Source: Micromonospora sp. NBC_00389
GTDB lineage: Bacteria > Actinomycetota > Actinomycetes > Mycobacteriales > Micromonosporaceae
DNA: 64,000 nucleotides
Assembly: GCF_036059255.1 (NCBI RefSeq)
Contig: NZ_CP107947.1
Span: 5,394,001-5,458,000 of the forward strand
Reading direction: 5' to 3'
In this document: in pieces, positions 1 through 9,049 of the stretch
Numbering within the stretch: position 1 is the first letter of the stretch
Layout: every line of letters begins with the position of its first letter
The notes under the pieces: generated by a model
What the model saw: the letters and a program-made list of their open reading frames with translations, nothing else
What the model was told of the DNA's origin: nothing
Database searches by the model: none
Position numbers and translations under genes: made by a program

Positions 1-16
1 TGGGCAACGCGACCTA

Positions 17-1046
17 AGGCGTGTTTCAAAAGTGGAGTCTGATCGAAGTCACCGCGTGGCGGTGATCGACAGCTGAAGAGGTCTCCGGTAACTGGTTCTG
101 CGACCAAGCAAGAACTTCATACCGGAGACCTCGTGCCCAGCGTAGCGGTGACGAGGCGGCATGACCTGACCGACGGGCAGTGGGCTGTTCTGGCTCCGTT
201 GCTGCCTGCCGCGCCGAGGACGGGTCGTCCGCCGAAGTGGAAGAAACGACAGCTCATTGACGGGATCCGGTGGCGGATCCGGATCGGTGCCCCGTGGCGT
301 GACGTCCCGTCCGAGTACGCGCCCTGGCCCACCGTCTACGGCCTGTTCCGCCGCTGGCAGCGTGACGGAACCTGGGACAAGATCCTGTCCGCGCTGCAAG
401 CCGCTGGCGACGCGACCGGCCGGATCGGTTGGACGGTGAGCGTGGACTCGATGACCAGCCGCGCCCACCAGCACGCCGCCGGAGCCCGCACCGACGGGCA
501 TCTGCAGAAGGAGCCGCCCGGCGGGGTGCACGACGAGCCGGCCGATCACGCGCTGGGCCGATCGCGCGGCGGGCTGACCACCAAGACTCATCTGGCCTGC
601 GAGCAGGGACAGAAGGTCCTCTCCCTGATCGTGACCGCCGGGCACCGTGGTGACAGCCCGCAGTTCATCCCCGTCCTGCGCCGCATCCATGTGACCCGCC
701 TCGGCGTGGGTCGACCCCGCACCTGCCCCGACCTGGTCTTGGCCGACAAGGCCTACACCAGCCGCGGCAACCGCAGTCATCTGCGCTCACGCGGGATCCA
801 GGCCTGCATCCCCAGCAAGACCGACCAGGACGCCCATCGCAAGGCCAAAGGCTCCAAGGGTGGCCGCCCACCCGCGTTCGACAAGGACCTCTACCGGCTA
901 CGCCACGCCGTGGAGAACGGCATCAACCGGCTCAAACGCCACCGCGGCGTCGCCACCCGCTACGACAAGCTGGCAGTCCGCTTCCAAGCCGTTCTCACCA
1001 TCACGATCATCACCGAGTGGCTCTGACCGGCTTATGAAACACGCCT
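17..1046 (+). mobile_element. IS5-family insertion sequence, complete
   Basis: A 1030-bp element bounded by imperfect inverted repeats of about 16 bp: left end AGGCGTGTTTCAAAAG (17-32), right end, read inward, AGGCGTGTTTCATAAG (1046-1031), one mismatch. It is flanked by a TA dinucleotide on each side (15-16 and 1047-1048). Removing the element and one TA restores a sequence that matches 1432-1455 at 23 of 24 positions, which supports the boundaries. A short hairpin (49-65) lies inside the left end. One transposase gene fills the element and appears intact, so the copy may be active. IS5 subgroup assignment (IS427-like, by the short target duplication) is an inference. Confidence 0.9.
133..1026 (+). 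CDS. IS5-family DDE transposase
   Basis: 297 residues. Catalyses cut-and-paste movement of the surrounding element. The N-terminal part (residues 10-80) has the DUF4096-type pattern with LTDGQWAVLAPLLP and the conserved GAPWRDVP block. The RNase-H-like catalytic domain shows a plausible DDE triad: D105 in VSVDSMTSR, D205 in LVLADKAYTS and E261 in HAVENGINRLKRHRG. The GTG start at 133 follows GGAGACC by a few bases. The gene is a single uninterrupted frame, whereas many relatives need a frameshift. No truncation is visible. Confidence 0.92.
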   Translation: MPSVAVTRRHDLTDGQWAVLAPLLPAAPRTGRPPKWKKRQLIDGIRWRIRIGAPWRDVPSEYAPWPTVYGLFRRWQRDGTWDKILSALQAAGDATGRIGWTVSVDSMTSRAHQHAAGARTDGHLQKEPPGGVHDEPADHALGRSRGGLTTKTHLACEQGQKVLSLIVTAGHRGDSPQFIPVLRRIHVTRLGVGRPRTCPDLVLADKAYTSRGNRSHLRSRGIQACIPSKTDQDAHRKAKGSKGGRPPAFDKDLYRLRHAVENGINRLKRHRGVATRYDKLAVRFQAVLTITIITEWL

Positions 1047-1056
1047 TAGGCGGCGG

Positions 1057-1431
1057 ATCTTCGAGGTCGCACCTCGGACTGTGGAGCGCGACGAGCTGGT
1101 GCCGCGCAGGGCCGTCGTCGCCGCATGGATGCGAGGCCGGGGTGCCGGTGAAGGCATGTGGGTGCACCCAGCCGCGGCTGACCAGGTTGGTGACCAGGCG
1201 ACTGACGGCCAGCTAGCCCTCGGCCACCGAACCCTGCCCGATGTGCCGGACACCTGGCCAGACTGCCTCCTCCGCGACCGCCTCACCGAACACTTCCTGA
1301 CAACGGCCTTTCCCCGAGTGCCGGTCCAGGCCTGGCCCTGCAACTAACCAGCGGACGAGTTCAGGAGCCCTGGCCCCGTCGCAGCGCGTCGGTGTCTGCG
1401 AGACGTCAACCGACTCGTTGATTCGTCCTGC
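1057..1431. other. unassigned spacer between IS and mdlC-like gene
   Basis: About 375 bases without a gene that I can recognise. Open frames exist on both strands (for example 1081-1347 plus and 1032-1343 minus), but none has a family resemblance or a good ribosome-binding site, and they look like chance frames in GC-rich DNA. The segment lies between the two copies of the 24-bp direct repeat, so it may be an inserted or remnant piece. Confidence 0.4.
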
Positions 1432-1455
1432 TGGGAAACGCGACCTAGGCGGCGG
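1432..1455. repeat. 24-bp direct repeat, second copy
   Basis: Matches 23 of 24 bases of the sequence formed by joining 1-16 to 1049-1056 across the IS. This copy spans the stop codon and last codons of the ThDP-enzyme gene. After the repeat the two copies diverge. It could be a recombination scar, an attachment-like site, or a duplicated gene tail. Confidence 0.7.
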
Positions 1456-3010
1456 GTGGGACGGTGGCGTCGATGAGGTGTGGGCCGGTCCGGGCCAGCG
1501 CCTGGGAGAACTGCTCCGCGAGTTGCTCGGCGGTGGTGGCGCGGCTGGCGGGCATGCCGAACGCGTTCGCCAGCCCGACGAAGTCGATCTGGGGGGTCGC
1601 CAGGTCGAACAGCGGGTTGTTGTCAGGATCGGCGAGGCCGGGACGATTGCTGAAGTGTCCCCACTCCTGGCGCAGGATCGCGTACGCGTGGTTGTTGAGG
1701 ATCACGTTGGTGATGTTCAACTGCTCGCGTACCTGGGTCCACAGCGCAGTGACGGTGTACATGACGCAGCCGTCGGCCACCAGTGCCACCACCGGCCGGT
1801 CGGGTGCGGCGACAGCGGCACCGACGGCCAGGGGCAGACCGTCGCCCATGGCACCACCGGTCTGCATGAGCACGTCGTGCCGAGGAGCGCCAGCGGTGGC
1901 GGACGCCAGGGCGGTGCCGGAGCTGACGGTCTCGTCGATGATGATGGCCCGCTCGGGTAGCAGAGCTGCGACGACGTCGGCCCAGTTCTGCAGCGTGAGT
2001 GGGCCCGTGGGCAGTGCCGGTCGATGCGGGTCGGTGACCTGGGCGGCCGTGTCCGGTGCCACCAGGTCGGCGAGTTGAACGAGCGCGGCGACGGTGTCCT
2101 GGCCTACCTCGGCCAGGATGTGCGTCTGGGCGCCCTCGGGCACGAGGAGGCTCGGTTGATCGGGGTAGGCGAAGAAGGAGACGGGCGCCTTGGTGCCCGC
2201 GACGATGACGTGACGTACCCCGTGCAGTTGTTCGAGCACCTGCTCCGGGTAGAAGCCGAGCCGGGGGAACGCGGGCAGGCCTGCCCCGCGTTCGACCCGG
2301 TTGGAGTAGAGCTCCTGCAGCACCCGTGCACCAGTCGCCGCGGCGATGCGGCCTGCGGCCAGCAAGCCCGCTTCTCGGAGAGCCGTTCCCCCGATGACCA
2401 GGGCGGTCGTTCCGCCGCTGCGAAGGACATCCGCGACCTGCCTGATCACCTCCTGGTCGACGGTTGGTGCCGGCCGGGGCTGCACGGGTGCGCCGGCCGC
2501 ACCCCCGTCCGTCCAGGACACGTCCGCCGGCATGATCACGGTGGCGATCTGCCCGGGAGGCTCCAGTACGGCCGCGAGGGTGGCCGCGGCGTCAGGGCCC
2601 GCGCCGGCCGCGTCCTCGGGGCGGCGGACCGGGCCGCGCAGCCATCCAGCCAGGGCGGCGATGTCCGAGTTCAACGGGGGGTCGAAGGCGTTGTGGAACG
2701 TCGCGTGGTCCCCGACGATGCTCACCACCGGCGAGTTGGCGCGCCGGCTGTTGTGCAGGTTCGTGAGGCCGTACGCGAGCCCCGGCCCGAGATGCAGCAG
2801 CGTCGCGGCGGGCTTGCCCGCGATACGGGCGTAACCGTCGGCAGCGCCGGTGACCACGCCCTCGAAGAGAGCGAGCACGCCGCGCATCTCCGGAACCGAC
2901 TCCAGCGCGCCGACCAGGTGCAACTCGGTGGTGCCGGGGTTGGTGAAGAGCACCTGCACCCCGCCGTCGACCAATGTCCGCAGCAGTGCCTCGGCCCCGT
3001 TCACGCACAT
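1445..3010 (-). CDS. ThDP-dependent decarboxylase/acetolactate synthase-like enzyme
   Basis: About 521 residues. A thiamine-diphosphate enzyme of the acetolactate synthase large subunit/benzoylformate decarboxylase superfamily, probably cytosolic. The N-terminal Pyr domain has NPGTTEL (about 25-31) and the ThDP-activating glutamate (about residue 50) in LFEGVVTGAADGYARI, then LLHLGPGLAYGLTNLHN, resembling the active-site His region of benzoylformate decarboxylase. The C-terminal PP domain has GGAMGDGLPLAVGAA and a metal-binding stretch in which the usual GDG is ADG, ending ILNNHAY. Substrate cannot be read from sequence: true acetolactate synthase needs a small subunit, and none is adjacent. 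ATG at 3010 is chosen over GTG at 3013. It is divergent from the DUF302 gene. Confidence 0.8.
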   Translation of the reverse strand: MCVNGAEALLRTLVDGGVQVLFTNPGTTELHLVGALESVPEMRGVLALFEGVVTGAADGYARIAGKPAATLLHLGPGLAYGLTNLHNSRRANSPVVSIVGDHATFHNAFDPPLNSDIAALAGWLRGPVRRPEDAAGAGPDAAATLAAVLEPPGQIATVIMPADVSWTDGGAAGAPVQPRPAPTVDQEVIRQVADVLRSGGTTALVIGGTALREAGLLAAGRIAAATGARVLQELYSNRVERGAGLPAFPRLGFYPEQVLEQLHGVRHVIVAGTKAPVSFFAYPDQPSLLVPEGAQTHILAEVGQDTVAALVQLADLVAPDTAAQVTDPHRPALPTGPLTLQNWADVVAALLPERAIIIDETVSSGTALASATAGAPRHDVLMQTGGAMGDGLPLAVGAAVAAPDRPVVALVADGCVMYTVTALWTQVREQLNITNVILNNHAYAILRQEWGHFSNRPGLADPDNNPLFDLATPQIDFVGLANAFGMPASRATTAEQLAEQFSQALARTGPHLIDATVPPAA

Positions 3011-3118
3011 CACCTCGTCGACGGCAGGATCAACAGTGATTCGATACTAAACTCGCATTTCGGACCAGTGCTGCTAGGTTAAATGAAACCGCTCGTCCGG
3101 TAGGGAGATGTGGGCACG

Positions 3119-3646
3119 ATGAGACAGGGTCGCGCCGAGCGCAGCTACCAGGCCCGGTGCCTGGACATCAGTATCGATCGCTCGTTCGAGGACTTCCGGC
3201 GGCAGTACGAGCAGGCCGTTCCGCCCTACGACGACGCGGCATTCAACGCGCTGGTGGCCCGCGACGCCCCCTGGGACGATGTGCTCTCCCTGATGCGAGA
3301 ACGAGCACCCCACGACTTCCTCATCTATTGGAGCAGCGGTGACCTCCAGCCGATGATGAAGCTCGCGGGCGACTCCCTGCACTGTGTCGAATACCTGATG
3401 GGCAACCACACCACTGCGGAGCGGATGTTCCGGCATGACCCCGCCGCCATGCTGTACGCGCCATTGCGAACGATGATCAGCGACGGACCCGACGGCGGGG
3501 CAAGGTTCATCATCGAGCAACCCAGTCGCGCATTCGGCTCGTTCGGCGTGGACGCGATCCACGAGGTGGGTCTGGAACTCGACCGTGAGGTCGCCGCCCT
3601 CCTGGCGTTCCTGGAGGTACCCGTACCGGCGCACCTGTCTGACTGA
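3119..3646 (+). CDS. DUF302-domain protein
   Basis: About 175 residues, soluble, no signal peptide. It resembles the DUF302 family, small alpha/beta proteins of unknown function; conserved-looking blocks are HDFLIYWSSGDLQPMM, CVEYLMGNHTTAERM and LYAPLRTMI. The start is taken as ATG 3119 because AGGGAG at 3102-3107 is too close to the GTG at 3110; that GTG would add three residues. It is transcribed divergently from the ThDP enzyme across about 100 bases, so the two may share regulation. Confidence 0.72.
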   Translation: MRQGRAERSYQARCLDISIDRSFEDFRRQYEQAVPPYDDAAFNALVARDAPWDDVLSLMRERAPHDFLIYWSSGDLQPMMKLAGDSLHCVEYLMGNHTTAERMFRHDPAAMLYAPLRTMISDGPDGGARFIIEQPSRAFGSFGVDAIHEVGLELDREVAALLAFLEVPVPAHLSD

Positions 3647-3648
3647 GC

Positions 3649-3683
3649 GTGGCGGTGGCGGGCGGGGTGGACCCTACCGCCAC
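3649..3683. terminator. possible bidirectional terminator
   Basis: GTGGCGGT (3649-3656) can pair with ACCGCCAC (3676-3683) in the gap between two convergent genes. There is no T-run. Confidence 0.4.
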
Positions 3684-3693
3684 CGGCCGGTGG

Positions 3694-6600
3694 TCAGTTG
3701 ACGGTGATGGTCAGGTTGGCCGAGCGGGTCTCCCCGCCGGTGTAGGTGACCGTCACCCGCGCGGTGAAGGTCCCCTTGCGGGGGTAGCTATGGGCGCTCG
3801 ACCGCAGCGTGGCGCCGTGCGTGACGGCGCTGTTGTCGCCGAAGTCCCACGCGTAGTCGGTGATGCTCAGCCCTGACGGTGCTGTCGCGGTGGCGGTCAG
3901 GGTGGTGGTCAGTGGCGCCGTGCCGCCGGCCGGGTTGGCGGCGAGGGACAGCGTCCCGCCGGGCTCCTGCTTGACCCCGGCTCCGTTGAACCGCAGCCAG
4001 TCCAGCGAGAGCAGGTCCGGGGTGCCGCCGACCTGGGCGGCGTTGACGAACTTCGCGTACAGGGTGGTGGTGCCGGCGGGCTTGTTGGTCAGCGTGACGG
4101 TGGGCGAGACCAGGTTGTCCCATCCGCCGGTCGATCCGATGGTGGCCTTGCCGATCAGGGTGCCGGTGGGTGAGCCGGTCCGCAGCTCGATGTCGCCGCC
4201 GAGCCCGCCGTTGGTCACCCCGAGCGTCACCGAGCCGACGTTGCGCAGGTCAACTGGCCCGTACGCCGCCCAGTCGTTGTGGTCGACGTCGCCGAGCCGC
4301 TTGCCGGCGCGGGCGATGGGCCGGTCGTTGACCGTGATGCCGGACTGGGCGGTGAAGTGCTCGGCCTCCTTGCTCTTGGGCTGCAACTGCGCCCGGGTCG
4401 AGCCGGTCAGGGCCGGTACGCCGCCGGCCGCGCCGCCATCGGTGTACTGCGCGGTGACGACCGTGTAGAGGTTCTGCCCCGGCCCGTGCCCGTCACCGGC
4501 GTCGGCCTCGGTGGCCAGCAGCTCCGAGCAGCCGGTGTACACGTCCAGCGGGTGGGCGTGCGAGTCGTGGCCGAGCTGGGTCTGCACGGTCACCTTCGCG
4601 CAGTCGATGGTGGCGTCCTCCGGGTCGGTGACCGTCACCGTGTACGGGATCTTGTCGCCGAAGTCGAAGAAGCCGCCGTCGGGCACGGTGATGGTCACCG
4701 TGGGTCGGGTGTTGCCGACCACCACGTCGGTGACCGCGCTGGCGGTCAACCCGTTGCCGCTGTTGCGCACGGTCAGCCGAGCGGTGAACTTCCCGGCCGT
4801 CGAGTAGGTGTGGCTCGGATTGGCGGCGGTGGAGTCGGTGCTGCCGTCGTTGGTGAAGTCCCAGGCGTAGCTGAGCGCCGAGCCGTCGCCGGCGGCCGAT
4901 CCGGCCGAGGAAAAGGCCACGGTCAGCGGCGGGCGTCCACTGTCCGGGTTGGACATGACCTTCACGGCCGGCGGCCGGCCGTTGGCCACGTAGTCGATCC
5001 GGTAGATGCCGGCGCCGGCGTTGCTGCCGCCGCGACCGCTGCCGGTGCCCTCGCCGAAGTCGATGACGTAGAGCGAGCCGTCCGGGCCGAACTCCGCCTC
5101 GAAGGGCTGGATCCAGCTCATGTTGCCGAAGATCCCGTTGATGGACTGGAGGTCACCCACGGCGGTGGGGCCGAAGCGCGCGTTGCTGAAGGTCTGCGCC
5201 GTCTTGTGGATCGAGAGCGTCTTGAACCACTTGCGGGTGAACTCGTAGGTGATCCACTTGCCCTCGAAGTACTCGGGGAACTTGGTGGTGCGGGTGTTGG
5301 CCGGATCGTGGTCGTAGACCGGGCCGCTCATCGGCCCGCCGCCGCCGGTGCCCACCTCAGGGAACTGGCTGGAGGCGGAGTACGCGTACCAGACCAGCGC
5401 CGACTTCGCCGCCGGAAGGGCCGTCAGGCCGGTGTTGTTGGGGGAGTTGTTCACCGGGGCGGCGCAGGTGAACTTCGCCCCGGAGGTGCTGGTGGCGAAG
5501 TTGTAGTCGTTGAACGGGATGTTGTTGCCCACGCAGTACGGCCAGCCGTAGTTGCCGGCGGCGGTGATCCGGTTGAACTCGACCGTCCCCTCCGGACCCC
5601 GGTTGGGATCGGCGGCACGGGCGTCCGGGCCGTAGTCGCCCACCAGCAGCGCGTTGGTCAGCGGGTCGATGGTGATCCGGAACGGGTTGCGCATGCCCAT
5701 CGCGTAGATCTCCGGCCGGGTCCTCGCGGTGCCGGCCGGGAAGAGGTTGCCGCTCGGGATGGCGTACGTGCCGTCGGCCTGCGGGGTGATCCGCAGGATC
5801 TTGCCGCGCAGGTCGTTGGTGTTGCCGGCGGTGCCCTGGGCGTCCCAGGCGGCCCGCCCGGCCTGCTCGTCGATCGGGGTGTACCCGCTGGAGGCGAACG
5901 GGTCGGTGTTGTCGCCGATCGCGGCGTAGAGCCGCCCGGCGGCGTCCATGGTCAGCGAGCCGCCCATGTGCGAGTTGGCCCGGCCCACACCGCGGAAGGT
6001 GGGGATGGCCAGCAGCCGTTTCTCCGAGGAGAGCGCGACGCTGTTGTTGGCGACCGTGAACCGGGACAGGTTGAGCTGTTTGAGGGTCTTGTCGGACCAG
6101 AGCAGGTAGATCCAGCCGTTGCTGGCGAAGTTGCGGTCCAGCGTCATCCCGAGCAGCCCGTCGGACTGGTCGGTCATCGCCGAGGTGTACGCGAGGTCCA
6201 GCAGCGTGCTGACCTGAAGGGTGTCCTGGTTGACCACCTTCAACGCGCCGGTGCGCTGGATGTAGTAGACCTTCCGGTCGGGGGCGACGGCCAGTTCGAA
6301 CGGGTCGGCGAGGTTCTCGGTGACCAGCCCCACCCGTTCGAAGTTGGTGGTCTCGGTGGCCGAGCAGTCGCCGGCCACCGCGCCGGCGGCCCACTCGATG
6401 CCGTAGCGCAGGTGCTCCAGGAAGGCCGGCTCGGTGAACCGGGAGCTGGCGTGCCCGCCAGCGGTGAACCAGGACCGGCCGCCGTCGTAACGCTGACACC
6501 AGGAGTACGCGTGGTCGACGCCCTCGTCGAGCCCGTTGATCCCGTCCCGCACCTTGATCTGCGCGAGGGTGTGCACGTTGCCGGTCGGATTGGTCCGCCA

Positions 6601-7158
6601 GTTGTACCACTCCTCGCTCTGCTCCCAGAGCTCCGGCAGGTTCCGCGTCGAGGGGTGCGCCCGGTCGAGCACCTTGACCCGGCCGGGATAGGTGCCGCCG
6701 GTGGCGGAGAAGTCGGGGTGGAAGTCGAAGATGGTGCCGACCAGGCCCTCGTACCAAGGCCAGTCGCGCTCGCTGGCCGAGGCGGCGTGCAGGCCGGCCC
6801 AACCGCCACCGTTGCGGATGAACGTCTGCAACGCCGCGCGCTGGCTGGCGTTGAGCAGGTCACCGGAGGCCGGGGTGGAGTTGGTGTTGTTGAACACCAG
6901 GGCGTCGAAGGTGGCGAGGTTCGCGTCGGTGAACGCGGCCGCGTCGGTGGTGGCGACGACCTCGAAGTTGTGGGTGGTGCCGAGTTGCTGGATCGCGGCG
7001 ACGCCGGCCGGGATCGAGTCGTGGTAGAAGTTGGTGATCTTGGAGAAGACCAGCACCCGGAAGCGGGGGGCGGCCTCGGCGGGCAGGGCGGTGGTGGTGC
7101 TCAGCACGGTGGCGACGGCGAGCAGGGCGAGGCAGAACGCGCGCAGGAATCGGGGCAT
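3694..7158 (-). CDS. secreted ThuA / sugar dehydrogenase / PKD multidomain protein
   Basis: 1154 residues. A Sec signal peptide (1-29, cleavage after AEA) is followed by a ThuA-like glutamine-amidotransferase-fold domain (about 33-265), a glucose/sorbosone-dehydrogenase-type six-bladed propeller (about 275-690, with GLLGMTLDRNF, GANYGWPYCVG-like and EIYAMGMRNPFRI blocks), a PKD domain (about 700-785), a CBM6/CBM35-like domain (about 925-1065) and a second PKD domain at the C-terminus. The architecture suggests an extracellular enzyme acting on sugars while bound to polysaccharide; the exact reaction is not known. ATG 7158 is chosen because AGGGAGC precedes it and a normal signal peptide follows; 29 extra upstream codons are open but unlikely. 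A LacI-type operator lies upstream at 7190-7201. Confidence 0.85.
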   Translation of the reverse strand: MPRFLRAFCLALLAVATVLSTTTALPAEAAPRFRVLVFSKITNFYHDSIPAGVAAIQQLGTTHNFEVVATTDAAAFTDANLATFDALVFNNTNSTPASGDLLNASQRAALQTFIRNGGGWAGLHAASASERDWPWYEGLVGTIFDFHPDFSATGGTYPGRVKVLDRAHPSTRNLPELWEQSEEWYNWRTNPTGNVHTLAQIKVRDGINGLDEGVDHAYSWCQRYDGGRSWFTAGGHASSRFTEPAFLEHLRYGIEWAAGAVAGDCSATETTNFERVGLVTENLADPFELAVAPDRKVYYIQRTGALKVVNQDTLQVSTLLDLAYTSAMTDQSDGLLGMTLDRNFASNGWIYLLWSDKTLKQLNLSRFTVANNSVALSSEKRLLAIPTFRGVGRANSHMGGSLTMDAAGRLYAAIGDNTDPFASSGYTPIDEQAGRAAWDAQGTAGNTNDLRGKILRITPQADGTYAIPSGNLFPAGTARTRPEIYAMGMRNPFRITIDPLTNALLVGDYGPDARAADPNRGPEGTVEFNRITAAGNYGWPYCVGNNIPFNDYNFATSTSGAKFTCAAPVNNSPNNTGLTALPAAKSALVWYAYSASSQFPEVGTGGGGPMSGPVYDHDPANTRTTKFPEYFEGKWITYEFTRKWFKTLSIHKTAQTFSNARFGPTAVGDLQSINGIFGNMSWIQPFEAEFGPDGSLYVIDFGEGTGSGRGGSNAGAGIYRIDYVANGRPPAVKVMSNPDSGRPPLTVAFSSAGSAAGDGSALSYAWDFTNDGSTDSTAANPSHTYSTAGKFTARLTVRNSGNGLTASAVTDVVVGNTRPTVTITVPDGGFFDFGDKIPYTVTVTDPEDATIDCAKVTVQTQLGHDSHAHPLDVYTGCSELLATEADAGDGHGPGQNLYTVVTAQYTDGGAAGGVPALTGSTRAQLQPKSKEAEHFTAQSGITVNDRPIARAGKRLGDVDHNDWAAYGPVDLRNVGSVTLGVTNGGLGGDIELRTGSPTGTLIGKATIGSTGGWDNLVSPTVTLTNKPAGTTTLYAKFVNAAQVGGTPDLLSLDWLRFNGAGVKQEPGGTLSLAANPAGGTAPLTTTLTATATAPSGLSITDYAWDFGDNSAVTHGATLRSSAHSYPRKGTFTARVTVTYTGGETRSANLTITVN

Positions 7159-7189
7159 GGGGGCGCTCCCTGTCGGACGGTGAGGGTCG

Positions 7190-7201
7190 GAAAGCGCTTT
7201 C
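7190..7201. promoter_or_regulatory. LacI-family operator-like palindrome
   Basis: GAAAGCGCTTTC is a perfect 12-bp palindrome with the central GCGC typical of LacI/GalR-family operators. It sits about 32 bases upstream of the ThuA/dehydrogenase start, so a sugar-responsive repressor probably controls that gene. A degenerate second site (AAGCGTTTTCC, near 7259-7269) lies 60-70 bases further upstream. Confidence 0.65.
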
Positions 7202-7301
7202 TTGCTGCCCGCATCACGGTACTGGCGGCCAGTGATAACCGTCAATTGCCCTTAAGGTAAGCGTTTTCCTGACCTGATCGCCCCGGGCCCCGCCACCGCC
7301 G

Positions 7302-8861
7302 TTAACCCTGCGGCACCTGCGCCGGCCGCTCGCCGTCCCCGGTGGCGCCGATGCCCCCGGGAACTGTGACCGGGGCAGTGATGATCCGGCTCGGCAGCAC
7401 CGGCGCGTCCCGGCCCGTGCCCCGCCGCCGGTCGCCGCCGGTGGACTGCTCGTGGTAGTCCTGCTCCACGTTCACCGACCAGACGTCATGCGCGCTGCCG
7501 GTGGCGATGTTCTCCGCGGTGAGCATGGCGGTCAGCATCGAGTGGTCCTGGTTGTTGTAGCGGTGCATGCCGTTGCGCCCCACCGGGTGCACGTTCGGCA
7601 CCGCCTCGGCCAGCCAGGCCCGGATCACGTCCACGTTGTGCTGGTAGCGCTCGTCGTACACCGGGTACGCCTTCGGCATCCGCACCACGTAGCCGGCCTC
7701 CACCACGCCGGGCCGGGCCAACCCCAGCCGCTCCAGCTCCGCGGTGGCCAGCGCCACCAGGTCGGCGTCCGGGGTACGCCACATCTCGTCGTCCTCGAAG
7801 ACGAAGTACTCCAGGCCCAGGCAGGTGCGGCCGTCCTTGACCAGGTACGGTGACCAGGAGCCGAAGTTCTGGATCCGGCCCACCCGCACGCCCTGGTCGT
7901 GCACGTAGATCCAGTTGTCCGGGAACGAGAACTCGGCCGGCACCACCAGCGCGACCGTCAGGAAGTCGCGGTAGCGCAGGTCGGCGGCGCAGGCCAGCAC
8001 CTCCGGCGGCGGCTCCGGGCGCAGCGCCGCCACCAACTCCGAGATCGGCATCGACGAGACCACGTGGTCGGCCGGTGTGGTGCGTTGCCCGCCCGGGCCG
8101 TTGACCGTCACGCTGATCGCCCGCCGTCGTCGCGGGTCGCGGTGCACCGCGGTGACCCAGGTGCCGGTCGACACCTCCCCGCCACGGTCGCGCACCTGCT
8201 CGGCGCAGCGTTCCCACATCATCCCCGGTCCGTACTTCGGGTACTGGAACTGCTCGATCAGACTGGTCACGTCCGTGCGGTACCGCCGGGGCAGCACCGC
8301 GTTGCGGATCGCCTTGGCCAGCGACAAGTTCTTGATCCGCTGCGCGGCCCAGTCCGCCTGCAGCCGGTCCGCCGGCATCCCCCAGACCTTCTCGGTGTAC
8401 GTCTTGAAGAAGATCGAGTACAGCCGCCAGCCGAACCGGGCCGACACCCAGCCCTCGAAGTGCGACTGGTCCTGCGGCGGGCGCAGCCGGGCACGGGCGT
8501 ACGAGCCCAGGCAGCGGGCGGCCTCCGGCAGCCCGAGGTTGCGCAGCGCGTTCGCCGCGCTCAGCGGGTAGTTGAACAGCGCGCCCCGGTAGTAGATCCG
8601 GCTCATCCGGGGCCGGGTGAGGAAGTCCTCGTCCGGCAGGATCTCGTGCCAGAACGCCTCCACCCGGGGCACCTTGGTGAAGAACCGGTGCCCGCCGATG
8701 TCGAAGCGCCACCCGTCGCGCTCCACGGTCCGGCTGATCCCGCCGACCACCTCGTCCGCCTCGAACACCTGTACCGGCAGCCCGTGCCGGAGCAGCTCGT
8801 ACGCAGCCGTGAGTCCAGCCGGCCCCGCACCGATGACCACCGTGCCGTGCTGCTCGCCCAT
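7302..8861 (-). CDS. FAD-dependent amine-oxidase/UDP-galactopyranose-mutase-like protein
   Basis: 519 residues. The N-terminus has the FAD-binding Rossmann motif [16 protein letters not shown] (residues 8-23), followed by [22 protein letters not shown], the pattern of protoporphyrinogen-oxidase, amine-oxidase and UDP-galactopyranose-mutase-like flavoproteins. The C-terminal YNNQDHSM region closes the FAD site. The ATG at 8861 has GGGAGC before it. It lies back to back with a PIG-V-type mannosyltransferase, which fits a role in glycan or nucleotide-sugar chemistry, but the substrate is unknown. Confidence 0.78.
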   Translation of the reverse strand: MGEQHGTVVIGAGPAGLTAAYELLRHGLPVQVFEADEVVGGISRTVERDGWRFDIGGHRFFTKVPRVEAFWHEILPDEDFLTRPRMSRIYYRGALFNYPLSAANALRNLGLPEAARCLGSYARARLRPPQDQSHFEGWVSARFGWRLYSIFFKTYTEKVWGMPADRLQADWAAQRIKNLSLAKAIRNAVLPRRYRTDVTSLIEQFQYPKYGPGMMWERCAEQVRDRGGEVSTGTWVTAVHRDPRRRRAISVTVNGPGGQRTTPADHVVSSMPISELVAALRPEPPPEVLACAADLRYRDFLTVALVVPAEFSFPDNWIYVHDQGVRVGRIQNFGSWSPYLVKDGRTCLGLEYFVFEDDEMWRTPDADLVALATAELERLGLARPGVVEAGYVVRMPKAYPVYDERYQHNVDVIRAWLAEAVPNVHPVGRNGMHRYNNQDHSMLTAMLTAENIATGSAHDVWSVNVEQDYHEQSTGGDRRRGTGRDAPVLPSRIITAPVTVPGGIGATGDGERPAQVPQG

Positions 8862-9049
8862 GCCCCCGCGCTCCCTGCTCACCCGCTGTGGTTGAGGCGC
8901 GGCGCGTACCCGTTCTGCGCCGGACTTCACTCTCGCGGCGGCGCGGGTCACGGCGGTTTCCGCTCCGGCGGGGTGCGCGGCGGCGTACAACGGGAGGGGC
9001 GACACCCCCGCGGCGGGTGAGTCTGGGGCGGACCGGGGGAGCGGGGCGG

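Noticed and set aside
1081..1347. Small plus-strand frame after the IS
   Set aside because: No recognisable domain and no convincing ribosome-binding site; the opposite strand is equally open.
4279..7260. 993-codon open frame on the plus strand opposite the ThuA/dehydrogenase gene
   Set aside because: Low-complexity Gly/Val/Arg-rich translation typical of the antisense frame of a GC-rich gene; the minus-strand gene has clear domains and a signal peptide.
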